A DNA stretch of 64,000 nt, from assembly GCF_035946055.1 (NCBI RefSeq), contig NZ_CP108364.1, forward strand, positions 6,386,001-6,450,000, in the 5' to 3' direction. The notes under the pieces are model-generated. The model was not told the DNA's origin, did no database searches, and saw only the letters and a program-made list of their open reading frames with translations. This document shows, piece by piece, positions 24,692-33,554 of the stretch. A program made the position numbers and the translations under genes. Every line of letters starts with the position of its first letter. Within the stretch, counting starts at the first letter, position 1. The DNA comes from Streptomyces sp. NBC_01341. GTDB lineage: Bacteria > Actinomycetota > Actinomycetes > Streptomycetales > Streptomycetaceae.

Positions 24692-24943
24692 TCAGACCTG
24701 GTCGTTGACGAACTCGTTGAGTGCCATGCCCGGGCGCAGGCTCGCCCCGCCGTCGGCGTGGTGGAAGCTGCCGAATCCCACCAGGGTGACCGCTCCGCCC
24801 GTCCTGATCGCCTCGGCGATCGCACCTGCCTCGGCGACGGTGCCGAACAGGGCGTCGACGACCCGGCCGATCCGTTCGGGCGACAGCTCGCCGTCATCCG
24901 CCGTCCTGCGCCCGACCGCCTCGATCAGCCCGGACCTGTCCAT
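24692..24943 (-). CDS. HU-like DNA-binding protein lacking the beta-arm
   Basis: An 83-residue HU/IHF relative. The N-terminal helices are recognisable (DRSGLIEAVGRRT ... RIGRVVDALFGTVAEAIRTGG, then VTLVGFGSF), and the last helix is present (LRPGMALNEFV). Between GFGSF and the last helix there are only about 7 residues, where a normal HU has about 25 forming the two-stranded arm with the DNA-intercalating RNPxTG motif. So it can probably dimerise but not clamp DNA in the usual way. The ATG has an AGAGGG site. It may act as a partner or brake of full HU proteins (inference). Confidence 0.8.
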   Translation of the reverse strand: MDRSGLIEAVGRRTADDGELSPERIGRVVDALFGTVAEAGAIAEAIRTGGAVTLVGFGSFHHADGGASLRPGMALNEFVNDQV

Positions 24944-25106
24944 ACGGAGCACCCTCTTCTCGACGTCGGGACCCGCGGCCGACGGGGAGCGTTCACCGGC
25001 ATCGGACCGCAGGCAACTACACAACGTCACTATCCTGGCACCCTCGGCGCACCTCCGCACGTGGCGGTAGGCCACCCCGCCGCGTGTCCTTTACTAAGCT
25101 GGCCGC

Positions 25107-25649
25107 GTGCACAGCGTGGAACTGCTGCCCGACGAGTCGACGGAGAACGCCGTCCGGGACGTGTGGGAAGGGCTGGCGCGTGCGGGACTGCCCAGCCTCG
25201 CCGCCCACCGGCATCCGACGAACCGCCCGCACCTCACGCTCGCCACCTCGGACGTCCTGCCGCCGGACGTGTGCGAGCGGCTGGAGGAGGCGCTGGTGGT
25301 CCTGCCCGTCCCGCTGCGTCTCGACGGGCTCGTACGGTTCACGGGCGGGCGGACATACGTGCTCGCCTGGGCGGTCAGTCCCGACGACGCCCTGATGCGC
25401 CTGCACGCGACGGTCCGGCACATCCTGCGGGGAGCGCCGGGGAACGAGAGGTCCCGTCCGCTGCACAACCCCGCGCGCTGGGTTCCGCACGTCAGCCTCG
25501 CCCGCGGCAGAGGCGGCCCAGTCGTCGCCGCCGACGCCGACATGTTCCTCACGGCCGCGGGGACGGCGACCGGCGCCCTGGAGGGCCGGTGGACGGGGGC
25601 GCGGACGTATGACTCGGAATCCCGCACCACCGCCCCGCTGGGCCTCTGA
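25107..25649 (+). CDS. 2H phosphoesterase (2'-5' RNA ligase family)
   Basis: A 180-residue protein with the two histidine motifs of the LigT/2H superfamily: HLTLATSD at about residues 47-54 and HVSLARG at about 130. Each motif provides a catalytic histidine in the two-lobed fold. These enzymes act on 2',3'-cyclic or 2'-5' phosphates of RNA or nucleotides in the cytoplasm. Start: GTG at 25107, giving HSVELLPDESTENAVRDVWEGL. The gene is divergent from the HU-like gene. Substrate unknown. Confidence 0.88.
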   Translation: MHSVELLPDESTENAVRDVWEGLARAGLPSLAAHRHPTNRPHLTLATSDVLPPDVCERLEEALVVLPVPLRLDGLVRFTGGRTYVLAWAVSPDDALMRLHATVRHILRGAPGNERSRPLHNPARWVPHVSLARGRGGPVVAADADMFLTAAGTATGALEGRWTGARTYDSESRTTAPLGL

Positions 25650-25680
25650 GGCACCGCCTCCGCACCCGGTGCCGACCCCG

Positions 25681-25839
25681 TCAGGTGTCGCGAGTGGCTG
25701 CCATCCCCAGGGTGGCGAGCCCCAGAACCACCCAGCCGAACCAGAGCCAGCCGTTGCTCCCCAGTGCCACCGTGTACGCGGTCACCGCGACCAGCGTGCC
25801 GACAGTGAGCACTCCCATGGTCTTCGTGGATCCAGGCAT
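25681..25839 (-). CDS. Micro-protein with two membrane helices
   Basis: A 52-residue protein: PGSTKTMGVLTVGTLVAVTAYTVALGSNGWLWFGWVVLGLATLGM, then AATRDT. The middle is two short membrane helices separated by the turn GSNG. The ATG at 25839 has a GAGGAG site nine bases away. It lies downstream of nothing and before the CtaG gene on the same strand; possibly a small factor of the respiratory chain, but this is only context. Confidence 0.75.
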   Translation of the reverse strand: MPGSTKTMGVLTVGTLVAVTAYTVALGSNGWLWFGWVVLGLATLGMAATRDT

Positions 25840-25905
25840 GAGCACACGCTCCTCGCCGGCCGCACGGCCGTTGAAGCCATGGTCACCCCTCGGGCGTCCC
25901 CTCCG

Positions 25906-26856
25906 CTACCGTCCGCGTGCCTGCAATGACGCGAGATATGCGTTGTACGCCTTCAGCTCCTGGTCGCCGTCACGGTCGGCGGCACGGTCCGAGCGCTTGG
26001 CGGTCCGCTGCTCGGAGCGGTACCACTGGAAGACGAGCGCGATCAGCACGAGCACCGACGGGATCTCGCTGAACGCCCACGCGATGCCGCCGGCGACCGA
26101 CTGGTCGCTCAGGCCGTCGATGCCGAGGGAGGCCGGAGGGTTCTCGTACACCTTCACCATCGGCTGGCTCGCCATCATCAGGGCGATACCGAAGAACGCG
26201 TGGAACGGCATGCCCGCGAAGAGCTCCAGCATCCGCATGACGTAACCGGGCCGGTGCGGCCCCGGGTCGACACCCATGATCGGCCAGAAGAACACCAGGC
26301 CGACCGCCAGGAAGTGCACCATCATCGCGAGATGGCCGGTCTTCGAACCCATCAGGAAGTCGAACAGCGGGGTGAAGTAGAGCCCGTACAGGCTCGCGAT
26401 GAAGAGCGGGATCGTGAACGCCGGGTGCGTGATGATCTTCATGTAGCGGCTGTGCAGCAGCATCAGGAGCAGCTCACGCGGACCGGTCCGGCCCCGTCCG
26501 GCGACCGGCAGGGCCCGCAGGGCCAGCGTCACGGGCGCACCCAGCAGCAGCAGGATCGGTGACACCATGCTGATGACCATGTGCTGCACCATGTGCACGC
26601 TGAACATGACCATGCCGTAGTCGTTGAGGCCGGTGCACATCACGAGGGCGATGGACAGCACGCCGACGACGAAGAAGACGATCCGGTTCACCGGCCACCC
26701 GTCGCCACGCACGCGCAGCCGCACGACCCCGTATCCGTACAGAGCGAGTGCGAGGACGCAGCCGATCAGGAAGACCGGGTCCGCGGAGAACTCGAGCCCC
26801 CGCCCCAGCGTGAACGGCGGCAGATCCATGTTCATGCCGTGCCCGCTGTGATCCAT
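25906..26856 (-). CDS. Cytochrome c oxidase assembly protein (CtaG/Caa3_CtaG type)
   Basis: A 316-residue membrane protein with about eight helices and a His/Met-rich start (DHSGHGMNMDLPPF) suited to bind copper. Family blocks are MFSVHMVQHMVISMVSPILLLLGAPVTLALR and GHLAMMVHFLAVGLVFFWPIMGVDPGPHRPGY. It would help to insert copper into subunit II or I of the aa3 oxidase in the membrane. The ATG at 26856 follows a GGGAG site. A hydrophilic tail (RTAKRSDRAADRDGDQELKAYNAYLASL) ends the protein. Confidence 0.92.
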   Translation of the reverse strand: MDHSGHGMNMDLPPFTLGRGLEFSADPVFLIGCVLALALYGYGVVRLRVRGDGWPVNRIVFFVVGVLSIALVMCTGLNDYGMVMFSVHMVQHMVISMVSPILLLLGAPVTLALRALPVAGRGRTGPRELLLMLLHSRYMKIITHPAFTIPLFIASLYGLYFTPLFDFLMGSKTGHLAMMVHFLAVGLVFFWPIMGVDPGPHRPGYVMRMLELFAGMPFHAFFGIALMMASQPMVKVYENPPASLGIDGLSDQSVAGGIAWAFSEIPSVLVLIALVFQWYRSEQRTAKRSDRAADRDGDQELKAYNAYLASLQARGR

Positions 26857-26912
26857 CTGTTCACTCCCGCTGGGGACGTCCCCGTTTCGTGCCGGTTGTC
26901 CGGACCAGACTA

Positions 26913-26950
26913 GAACCGCCCCCGGCCGCTGATGCGGCCGGGGGCGGTTC
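26913..26950. terminator. Perfect hairpin terminator after pfkA
   Basis: GAACCGCCCCCGGCCGC and its exact complement form a 17-bp stem with a TGAT loop, 18 bases beyond the pfkA stop. It is one of the strongest terminators in the window. Confidence 0.88.
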
Positions 26951-26967
26951 ACGGGGCGTCGTGGCGC

Positions 26968-27993
<1,026 letters not shown>

Positions 27994-28135
27994 TGCCCGG
28001 GAAACCTTTGCAACGTGGGCCGACGCCGGACCACGTCGTCCGGTTGGATCCCCGCCACCCTACCGGCGCCGGGTGACCGGACCGAACCCTCTGTCCGACT
28101 GCTGGACGGCCGTCGGATGTACGAGGGCCGTGGAC
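27994..28135. other. Intergenic before the gatD terminator
   Basis: About 140 bases. It must contain the promoter of pfkA on the minus strand. No clear promoter consensus was recognised. Confidence 0.35.
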
Positions 28136-28171
28136 GTGCCGGACCGGCCCCGCGGAGGGCCGGTCCGGCAC
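28136..28171. terminator. Perfect hairpin terminator after gatD
   Basis: GTGCCGGACCGGCCC and its exact complement form a 15-bp stem with a CGCGGA loop, 7 bases beyond the gatD stop. It separates the murT-gatD unit from pfkA. Confidence 0.9.
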
Positions 28172-28177
28172 GGTGGG

Positions 28178-28906
28178 TCAGGCGGGCTGCGTCGCCGCCG
28201 AGATGCGTTCGGCGCGCAGCGCCTCGTACCACCGGTCGTCGCTCGGCGGCAGGGCGTTCACGTCAAGGGCCAGCTTCAGCAGGTGGTCCGCGATCAGCGG
28301 ATTCCGCGCCAGCACCGGACCGTGCATGTAGGTGCCGAACACGGTGTCGTTGTACGCGCCCTCCGTGCCGTCACCCGTGCCGTTGCCCTGGCCGAGCCGG
28401 ACCCGCGCGAACGGGCGTGCCGACGGTCCGAGGTGGGTGACACCCTGGTGGTTCTCGAAACCGGTCAGGGGCGGCAGCCCCAGATTCGGGTCGATGTCAC
28501 CGAGGACGTCGCCGACACAGCGCGCGCCCTCGCCCCGGGTGGAGACGACGTCGAGCAGCCCGAGGCCGGGCTCGCGCTCGCCGAGGTCGTTGATGAACTC
28601 GTGGCCGAGGATCTGGTAGCCCGCGCAGACGGAGAAGATGATCGCGCCGTTCGACGCGGCCCTGCTCAGTCCGCCGTCGCGGCGGAGCCGCTCCGCGGCC
28701 AGACGCTGCGGCCGGTCCTCACCGCCCCCGATGAGGTAGATGTCGCCCGATGTCGGGATGGGCTGGTCGCTGCGCACGTCCACGCGCGACACGTCGAGAC
28801 CGCGCTGCCGTGCCCGGCGCTCCACGACCAGGGCGTTGCCCTGGTCGCCGTAGGTGCTGAGGAGGTCCGGGTAGACCCACACCAGCCGCAGGCTGTTGTT
28901 GCTCAT
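28178..28906 (-). CDS. gatD: Lipid II isoglutaminyl synthase glutaminase subunit GatD
   Basis: A 242-residue class-I (triad) glutamine amidotransferase. The nucleophile is C94 in IFSVCAGYQILG, and the histidine is in FGTYMHGPVLARNP. It supplies ammonia from glutamine to MurT. The MurT/GatD complex amidates the D-glutamate of lipid II to D-isoglutamine before crosslinking. It starts with SNNSLRLVWVYPDLLSTYGDQGN, the normal family start, at the ATG 28906, 34 bases after murT ends. Confidence 0.95.
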   Translation of the reverse strand: MSNNSLRLVWVYPDLLSTYGDQGNALVVERRARQRGLDVSRVDVRSDQPIPTSGDIYLIGGGEDRPQRLAAERLRRDGGLSRAASNGAIIFSVCAGYQILGHEFINDLGEREPGLGLLDVVSTRGEGARCVGDVLGDIDPNLGLPPLTGFENHQGVTHLGPSARPFARVRLGQGNGTGDGTEGAYNDTVFGTYMHGPVLARNPLIADHLLKLALDVNALPPSDDRWYEALRAERISAATQPA

Positions 28907-28940
28907 GCTTCGTCCTCTCCGGGGGGAGCCCGCGCGGGGG

Positions 28941-30179
28941 TCAGTTGCCGACACGACGGCGCAGATCCTGGAAGGCGGTGTAGTTGGCGATGACCTCGAT
29001 GCGGCCGGGCGGAGCCATCTGGACGGCCTCGTCCAGGTTCTCGCACACGCGGAAGTCGAGTCCGGCCACCTCGAGCCGGACCGCCAGGTCCAGCTTGCGG
29101 TCGCCGAGCACGAAGATCGGGTGGCCGTAGAGCTGGGTGTAGTCGACGTCCCACAGCCAGGAGGTGTCCGTGCCGTCGGCGCCACGTGCGTTCACCGAGA
29201 GGATGACCGGCGTGGGCGGCGGGTCGATCAGGGAGAACGTCTCGAGCCAGCCTGCCGGGTTCTTCGCCAGCAGGAGCCGGAGCTCGCGACCGAGGAAGGA
29301 CACGACGTCGTAGCGGCCGGCGACCGCCTGCACCTGGTACATGCGCTCCAGCGCGACCTGCGGCGGGACGCCGAAGACCGCGGCCACGGCGGCGGAGCTC
29401 GTGGCGTTGGCCCTGTTGGCCCGGCCCGGCAACTGCAGGTGGATCGGCCACGCGGAACCGTGCGGATCCAGGACGTAGTCACCGTTGAGCGCCCAGCTCG
29501 GCGCGGGGCGCCGGAAGCCGCACTCGCCGCAGAACCAGTCGTCGCCCGGGCGCTGCATCACACCGCCGCAGGACGGGCAGGACCAGGCGTCGTCCTTCCA
29601 CGCCTGTCCCGCCGCGACCCACACCACGTTGGGGGAGGAGGAGGCGGCCCAGACGATCAGCGGGTCGTCGGCGTTGGCCACGATCACGGCCTTGGAGCCC
29701 GACAGGCCCTCCCGCCACTTCTCGGCCAGCATCCGGGTCTCCGCCGCGCGGTCCAACTGGTCGCGGGAGAGGTTGAGCAGCGCGATCACCTTCGGGGTCG
29801 TGTCGCGCGCCACGCCGGCGAGGTACTTCTCGTCGACCTCGATCACGCCGTACCTGGCGTCCGAGCCGCCCGCCAGCGCGGAGGTGATCCCCGCGGGCAT
29901 GTTGGCCCCGAGCGCGTTCGACACGACGGGCCCCGCGGCCCTCAGCGCCTCCGCGATCAGCCGGGTGGTGGTCGTCTTGCCGTTCGTCGCGGACACGAGG
30001 ATCACGTCCAGGTGCTGCGCCAGCCGCCCGAGCAGGTCGGGGTCGAGCTTGAGCGCCACCCGGCCGCCGATCACCGATCCGCTGCCGCGCCCCGCAGCGC
30101 GCGACACCGCCGCCGCGGCCTTGCCCGCCGTCACGGCGAGCTTGGCCCGCGGCGACAACGGCTCCGTGTTGCCTGCCAT
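28941..30179 (-). CDS. murT: Lipid II isoglutaminyl synthase subunit MurT
   Basis: A 412-residue Mur-ligase-type enzyme. The P-loop is SATNGKTTTT at residues 63-72, with a Mur-type central domain through about 285 and the MurT-specific C-terminal domain (WLWDVDYTQLYGHPIFVLGDRKLDLAVRLEV). A small zinc ribbon is inserted: C201, C204, C217 and C220 in SCPSCGG and FCGECG, a MurT hallmark. Together with GatD it performs amidation on the membrane-bound lipid II in the cytoplasm. Start: ATG at 30179. It is divergent from def. Confidence 0.96.
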   Translation of the reverse strand: MAGNTEPLSPRAKLAVTAGKAAAAVSRAAGRGSGSVIGGRVALKLDPDLLGRLAQHLDVILVSATNGKTTTTRLIAEALRAAGPVVSNALGANMPAGITSALAGGSDARYGVIEVDEKYLAGVARDTTPKVIALLNLSRDQLDRAAETRMLAEKWREGLSGSKAVIVANADDPLIVWAASSSPNVVWVAAGQAWKDDAWSCPSCGGVMQRPGDDWFCGECGFRRPAPSWALNGDYVLDPHGSAWPIHLQLPGRANRANATSSAAVAAVFGVPPQVALERMYQVQAVAGRYDVVSFLGRELRLLLAKNPAGWLETFSLIDPPPTPVILSVNARGADGTDTSWLWDVDYTQLYGHPIFVLGDRKLDLAVRLEVAGLDFRVCENLDEAVQMAPPGRIEVIANYTAFQDLRRRVGN

Positions 30180-30272
30180 CGTCCTAGATCCTCCTTGCGT
30201 AAGTCCGCGCCCAGCCTATCGATGTCCGGCGCGACGACCGCACCTCGGCACCACACGGAACGTGGAGGTCAC

Positions 30273-30845
30273 GTGGAACGTACGCTTCTCCCCATGCGAA
30301 ACCGCCCGATCCCCGGCAGTTCCGGACGCGTTCGTGCCATGAGCCTGTTCGGCGCACCCGTGCTCCACAGCCCGTGCGACGACGTCACCGACTTCGGGCC
30401 GTCGCTCGCCCGGCTGGTGGATGACATGTTCGCCACCATGTACGCCGCGAACGGTGTCGGGCTCGCCGCGAACCAGATCGGCGTCCCGCTCAAGGTGTTC
30501 GTCTACGACTGCCCGGACGACGACGAGGTCCGGCACCTCGGTCACCTCGTCAATCCGGTACTCGTCGAGGCGGACGGGATCACCGTACGCGGACCGGAGG
30601 GCTGTCTGTCGCTCCCGGGCCTCGAAGCGGGCACGCCGCGTTTCGATCATGCCGTGGTCGAGGGGCGGAGCGTGACGGGGGAGCCGGTGCGGATCACCGG
30701 CACGGGCTGGTTCGCCCGCTGTCTGCAGCACGAGTGCGACCACCTCGACGGCCGCGTCTACACGGACCGGCTGACCGGACTCCGGCGCACGAGGGCGCTG
30801 CGGGCCGCCCGGCGTGCGGCGTGGGGGCGTACGGACACCGCCTGA
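30273..30845 (+). CDS. def: Peptide deformylase
   Basis: A 190-residue metalloenzyme that removes the formyl group from nascent proteins. All three motifs are intact: GVGLAANQIG, EGCLSLPG (metal-binding Cys) and QHECDHLDG (two metal-binding His and catalytic Glu). The GTG at 30273 is preferred because GGAGG lies just before it; an ATG at 30294 has no ribosome site. Streptomyces genomes carry more than one def gene, so this copy need not be essential. It ends shortly before the convergent TetR gene. Confidence 0.96.
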   Translation: MERTLLPMRNRPIPGSSGRVRAMSLFGAPVLHSPCDDVTDFGPSLARLVDDMFATMYAANGVGLAANQIGVPLKVFVYDCPDDDEVRHLGHLVNPVLVEADGITVRGPEGCLSLPGLEAGTPRFDHAVVEGRSVTGEPVRITGTGWFARCLQHECDHLDGRVYTDRLTGLRRTRALRAARRAAWGRTDTA

Positions 30846-30862
30846 CCCGCGTCCGGGCGGCC

Positions 30863-31513
30863 TCAGAAGCCCTGGCCGCCCGGCCGGTCGTCGGCCTCGG
30901 CCAGCCTGCCCCAGAGCAGATCGGCGAGGCTGTGCACCAGTTGCTCGCGCGAGCAGGGGCGGTCGCCCAGCCACCAGTCCCCGGCCGCGTGCATCATGCC
31001 GACGATGCCATGGCCCCAGATGCGGGCCATCTGCTCGCTGTCCGGTCCGAGATCGACCCGTTCCATGATCACCTTGCCCAGCTCCTCGCCGAGGCGGCGC
31101 AGCAGCGGGGCAGAGTGCCGGCCGACGTCGAAGCCCTGCTCGGGCGAGGGGGCCGCGTCGTCCGAGGGGTGCATGAGGAAGCGGTAGACCTGCGGCCGCG
31201 CCTCGATCGCCGCCAGGTAGGTGTCCAGGGTCGCCTCGACGCGTTCGCGGCGCTCGGAAGGGGCGTCAAGGGCGGCTCTGAGGGCGCTGAGGAGGGCGTC
31301 GGTGTGCCGCTTGGCCAAGGCGCGGTACAGGCCGCCCTTGTCGCCGAAGTGCCGGTAGAGGATGGGCTTCGTGATCCCGGCCTCGGCGGCGATCGCGTTC
31401 ATCGAGGCCTTGGGGCCGTCCCTGAGCACCACTCGGTCCGCCGCTTCGAGCAACTCCCTGCGGCGCCGCTCCGCCGCCGTTCGCTGCCGTTCGGCCCCTC
31501 GTGCGGTCTCCAT
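30863..31513 (-). CDS. TetR-family regulator of the acyl-CoA dehydrogenase gene
   Basis: A 216-residue repressor. The helix-turn-helix spans about residues 18-63 with AAEAGITKPILYRHFGDKGGLYRAL. The C-terminal domain has TYLAAIEARPQVYRFLMHP and a short acidic region. The ATG at 31513 has a GGGAGAG site. It is divergent from an acyl-CoA dehydrogenase gene, and a set of GTTAC/GTAAC half-sites lies between them, so it probably represses that gene in response to an acyl-CoA (a common Streptomyces FadR-like TetR set-up). Confidence 0.9.
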   Translation of the reverse strand: METARGAERQRTAAERRRRELLEAADRVVLRDGPKASMNAIAAEAGITKPILYRHFGDKGGLYRALAKRHTDALLSALRAALDAPSERRERVEATLDTYLAAIEARPQVYRFLMHPSDDAAPSPEQGFDVGRHSAPLLRRLGEELGKVIMERVDLGPDSEQMARIWGHGIVGMMHAAGDWWLGDRPCSREQLVHSLADLLWGRLAEADDRPGGQGF

Positions 31514-31627
31514 GTCGTCTCTCCCACCCCACCCGGCTGTCCTCGATCTCGTCACGCCCGGGCAACGTAACACCCTGCTCAGCCGTGCGTTGATCCGCAG
31601 CCGGGCGGTTGACAGAGGCTACTTGCT

Positions 31628-31656
31628 GGTAACAGACTGCAGTTACCGCTAGTAAC
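31628..31656. promoter_or_regulatory. GTTAC-type operator cluster
   Basis: GGTAAC-N8-GTTACC (31628-31647) is an inverted repeat, and a further GTAAC half-site follows at 31652-31656 (GTTAC-N5-GTAAC counted with the previous one). It lies between the divergent TetR and dehydrogenase genes, 30 to 60 bases before the latter. Two overlapping sites would allow cooperative binding of two dimers. Confidence 0.65.
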
Positions 31657-31684
31657 GGGTTATCCAGAAGTGCATGGAGGGAAC

Positions 31685-32950
31685 ATGGCCGAGTTCACGC
31701 TCGAACTCAACGACGACCAGAAGCAGGTCCGTGACTGGCTGCACGGATTCGCGGCCGAGGTGATCCGGCCGGCCGCTTCGGAGTGGGACGAGCGTGAGGA
31801 AACGCCGTGGCCCGTCATCCAGGAGGCGGCCAAGGTCGGCATCTACTCCCTCGACTTCTACGCCCAGCAGTTCTTCGACCCCACGGGCCTCGGCATTCCC
31901 ATGGCGATGGAGGAACTGTTCTGGGGCGACGCGGGTATCGCCCTGTCGATCGTCGGCACGGGCCTCGCGGCCGTGGGCGTCCTCGCCAACGGCACCGAGG
32001 AGCAGATCGGCACCTGGATACCCCAGATGTACGGTGACGCCGACGACGTGAAGGTCGCCGCCTTCTGCTCCTCCGAACCCGACGCCGGCTCGGACGTGGC
32101 CTCGATGCGCACCCGCGCGGTCTACGACGAGGCCAAGGACGAGTGGGTGCTCAACGGCACCAAGACCTGGGCGACCAACGGCGGAATCGCCAACGTCCAC
32201 GTCGTCGTCGCCGTCGTCGACCCAGAGCTCGGCTCGAAGGGCCACGCCTCCTTCATCGTCCCGCCGGCCACCCCCGGCCTGTCGCAGGGCCAGAAGTTCA
32301 AGAAGCACGGCATCCGCGCCTCGCACACCGCCGAGGTCGTCCTGGAGGACGTGCGGATCCCGGGCCACTGCCTGCTCGGCGGCAAGGAGAAGCTCGACGA
32401 GCGTCTCGCCCGTGCCCGCGAGCGCGTCAAGTCGGGCGGCGAGCGGAGCGAGGTGGGGGTACCCCCGGCCGGAGGCTGGGGGAGGGTCAAGAACGCGGCG
32501 ATGGCGACCTTCGAGGCATCGCGCCCGGCCGTCGGTGCCATGGCGGTCGGCACCGCCCGGGCGGCCTACGAGGTCGCCCTCGACTACGCGAGGACCCGGA
32601 CCCAGTTCGGCCGCCCGATCATCGACAACCAGGGCATCGCCTTCCAACTGGCCGACATGCGTACGCAGATCGACGCGGCGCGGCTGCTCGTCTGGCGCGC
32701 CTCCTGGATGGCGAGCGCCGGGAAGCCGTTCACCGCGGCCGAGGGGTCGATGTCGAAGCTGTACGCGAGCGAGACGGCCAAGACGGTCACCGCGCAGGCC
32801 GTGCAGATCCTCGGCGGGAACGGCTTCACCCGCGAGTACCCGGTGGAGCGCATGCACCGTGACGCCGCGATCTACACCATCTTCGAGGGTACGAGCGAGA
32901 TCCAGCGCCTGGTGATCGCCCGCACCCTGTCCGGGATGCCGATCCGCTAG
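31685..32950 (+). CDS. Acyl-CoA dehydrogenase with an in-frame repeat insertion
   Basis: A 421-residue flavoenzyme. It starts at the ATG 31685 behind GGAGGG. Family blocks are FCSSEPDAGSDVASMRTRA, TWATNGGIANVHVVVAVVD, ASRPAVGAMAVGTARAAYEVALDYARTRTQFG, QILGGNGFTREYPVERMHRDA and the catalytic glutamate region IFEGTSEIQRLVIAR. It catalyses the first oxidation of acyl-CoA beta-oxidation, passing electrons to ETF. Between ARERVKSG and VKNAAMATFEA there is an extra SGGERSEVGVPPAGGWGR, coded by a palindromic repeat. The insertion is in frame and lies in a variable loop, so the enzyme may still work. Confidence 0.93.
   Translation: MAEFTLELNDDQKQVRDWLHGFAAEVIRPAASEWDEREETPWPVIQEAAKVGIYSLDFYAQQFFDPTGLGIPMAMEELFWGDAGIALSIVGTGLAAVGVLANGTEEQIGTWIPQMYGDADDVKVAAFCSSEPDAGSDVASMRTRAVYDEAKDEWVLNGTKTWATNGGIANVHVVVAVVDPELGSKGHASFIVPPATPGLSQGQKFKKHGIRASHTAEVVLEDVRIPGHCLLGGKEKLDERLARARERVKSGGERSEVGVPPAGGWGRVKNAAMATFEASRPAVGAMAVGTARAAYEVALDYARTRTQFGRPIIDNQGIAFQLADMRTQIDAARLLVWRASWMASAGKPFTAAEGSMSKLYASETAKTVTAQAVQILGGNGFTREYPVERMHRDAAIYTIFEGTSEIQRLVIARTLSGMPIR
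32437..32487 (+). repeat. Palindromic repeat element inserted in a coding sequence
   Basis: GGCGAGCGGAGCGAGG is followed by the exact palindrome GGGGGTACCCCC, then CCGGCCGGAGGCTGGGGGAGG. The half GGCGGCGAGCGGAGCG and the GGGGG/CCCCC arms can fold back on each other. Elements of this type (Pro/Gly/Ser-coding, with a GGGGGT(A/C)CCCCC centre) occur at many sites in Streptomyces genomes, from memory. Confidence 0.7.
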
Positions 32951-32970
32951 GGCCCCGGCTCGGACGCGAC

Positions 32971-33002
32971 GAGGGCCGGACCGCCGAGACGGTCCGGCCC
33001 TC
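32971..33002. terminator. Bidirectional hairpin terminator
   Basis: GAGGGCCGGACCG and its exact complement make a 13-bp stem with a CCGAGA loop. It lies between the convergent dehydrogenase and glutathione peroxidase genes and serves both. Confidence 0.88.
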
Positions 33003-33018
33003 CTGTTCGTCCGTCCCG

Positions 33019-33507
33019 CTAGCGCGGCAGGTTCGCCTCGATCACGGCCACGACCTCGGGGGCCTCCGGCTCGGTGCGGGGGCGGATCCGGGCTACCGGC
33101 TCACCGGCCGGGGAGATCAGGAACTTCTCGAAGTTCCACTGGACGTCACCGGCCGCGCCCTCGGAATCGCCGAGCTTCGTCAGCTCCGTGTAGAGCGGGT
33201 GCCGGTTCTCGCCGTTGACGTCGACCTTCTCCAGCAGCGGGAAGCTGACCCCGTAGGTCGTCGAGCAGAACGTCTGGATCTCCTCCGCCGTGCCCGGCTC
33301 CTGGCCCGCGAACTGGTTGCAGGGCACCCCGAGAACCGTGAACCCCCGGTCCCCGTATGCCTTCTGAAGGTTCTCCAGGCCGGCGTACTGGGGAGTGAGC
33401 CCGCACTTGGAGGCGACGTTCACCAGCAGGAGGGCCGAGCCCTTGTAGGCGCCCAGGGTCGTCGGCTCGCCGGCGAGCGTGCGGAGCGGGATGTCGTGCA
33501 GCGTCAT
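33019..33507 (-). CDS. Glutathione peroxidase-family peroxiredoxin
   Basis: A 162-residue thioredoxin-fold peroxidase. Peroxidatic Cys is C35 in VNVASKCGLTPQY, with Gln at 69 in NQFAGQEPG and Trp at 124 in DVQWNFEKFL forming the usual tetrad with Asn. A second Cys in the CNQF block (C63) and C81 could resolve the intermediate. It has Cys rather than Sec. Bacterial members use thioredoxin or mycothiol rather than glutathione as reductant. The ATG has a GAGGAGA site. A convergent hairpin ends the transcript. Confidence 0.92.
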   Translation of the reverse strand: MTLHDIPLRTLAGEPTTLGAYKGSALLLVNVASKCGLTPQYAGLENLQKAYGDRGFTVLGVPCNQFAGQEPGTAEEIQTFCSTTYGVSFPLLEKVDVNGENRHPLYTELTKLGDSEGAAGDVQWNFEKFLISPAGEPVARIRPRTEPEAPEVVAVIEANLPR

Positions 33508-33554
33508 GCGTTGTCTCCTCGATAAGCGTGGCGTCGCTCCCATTGTGACGCCCT

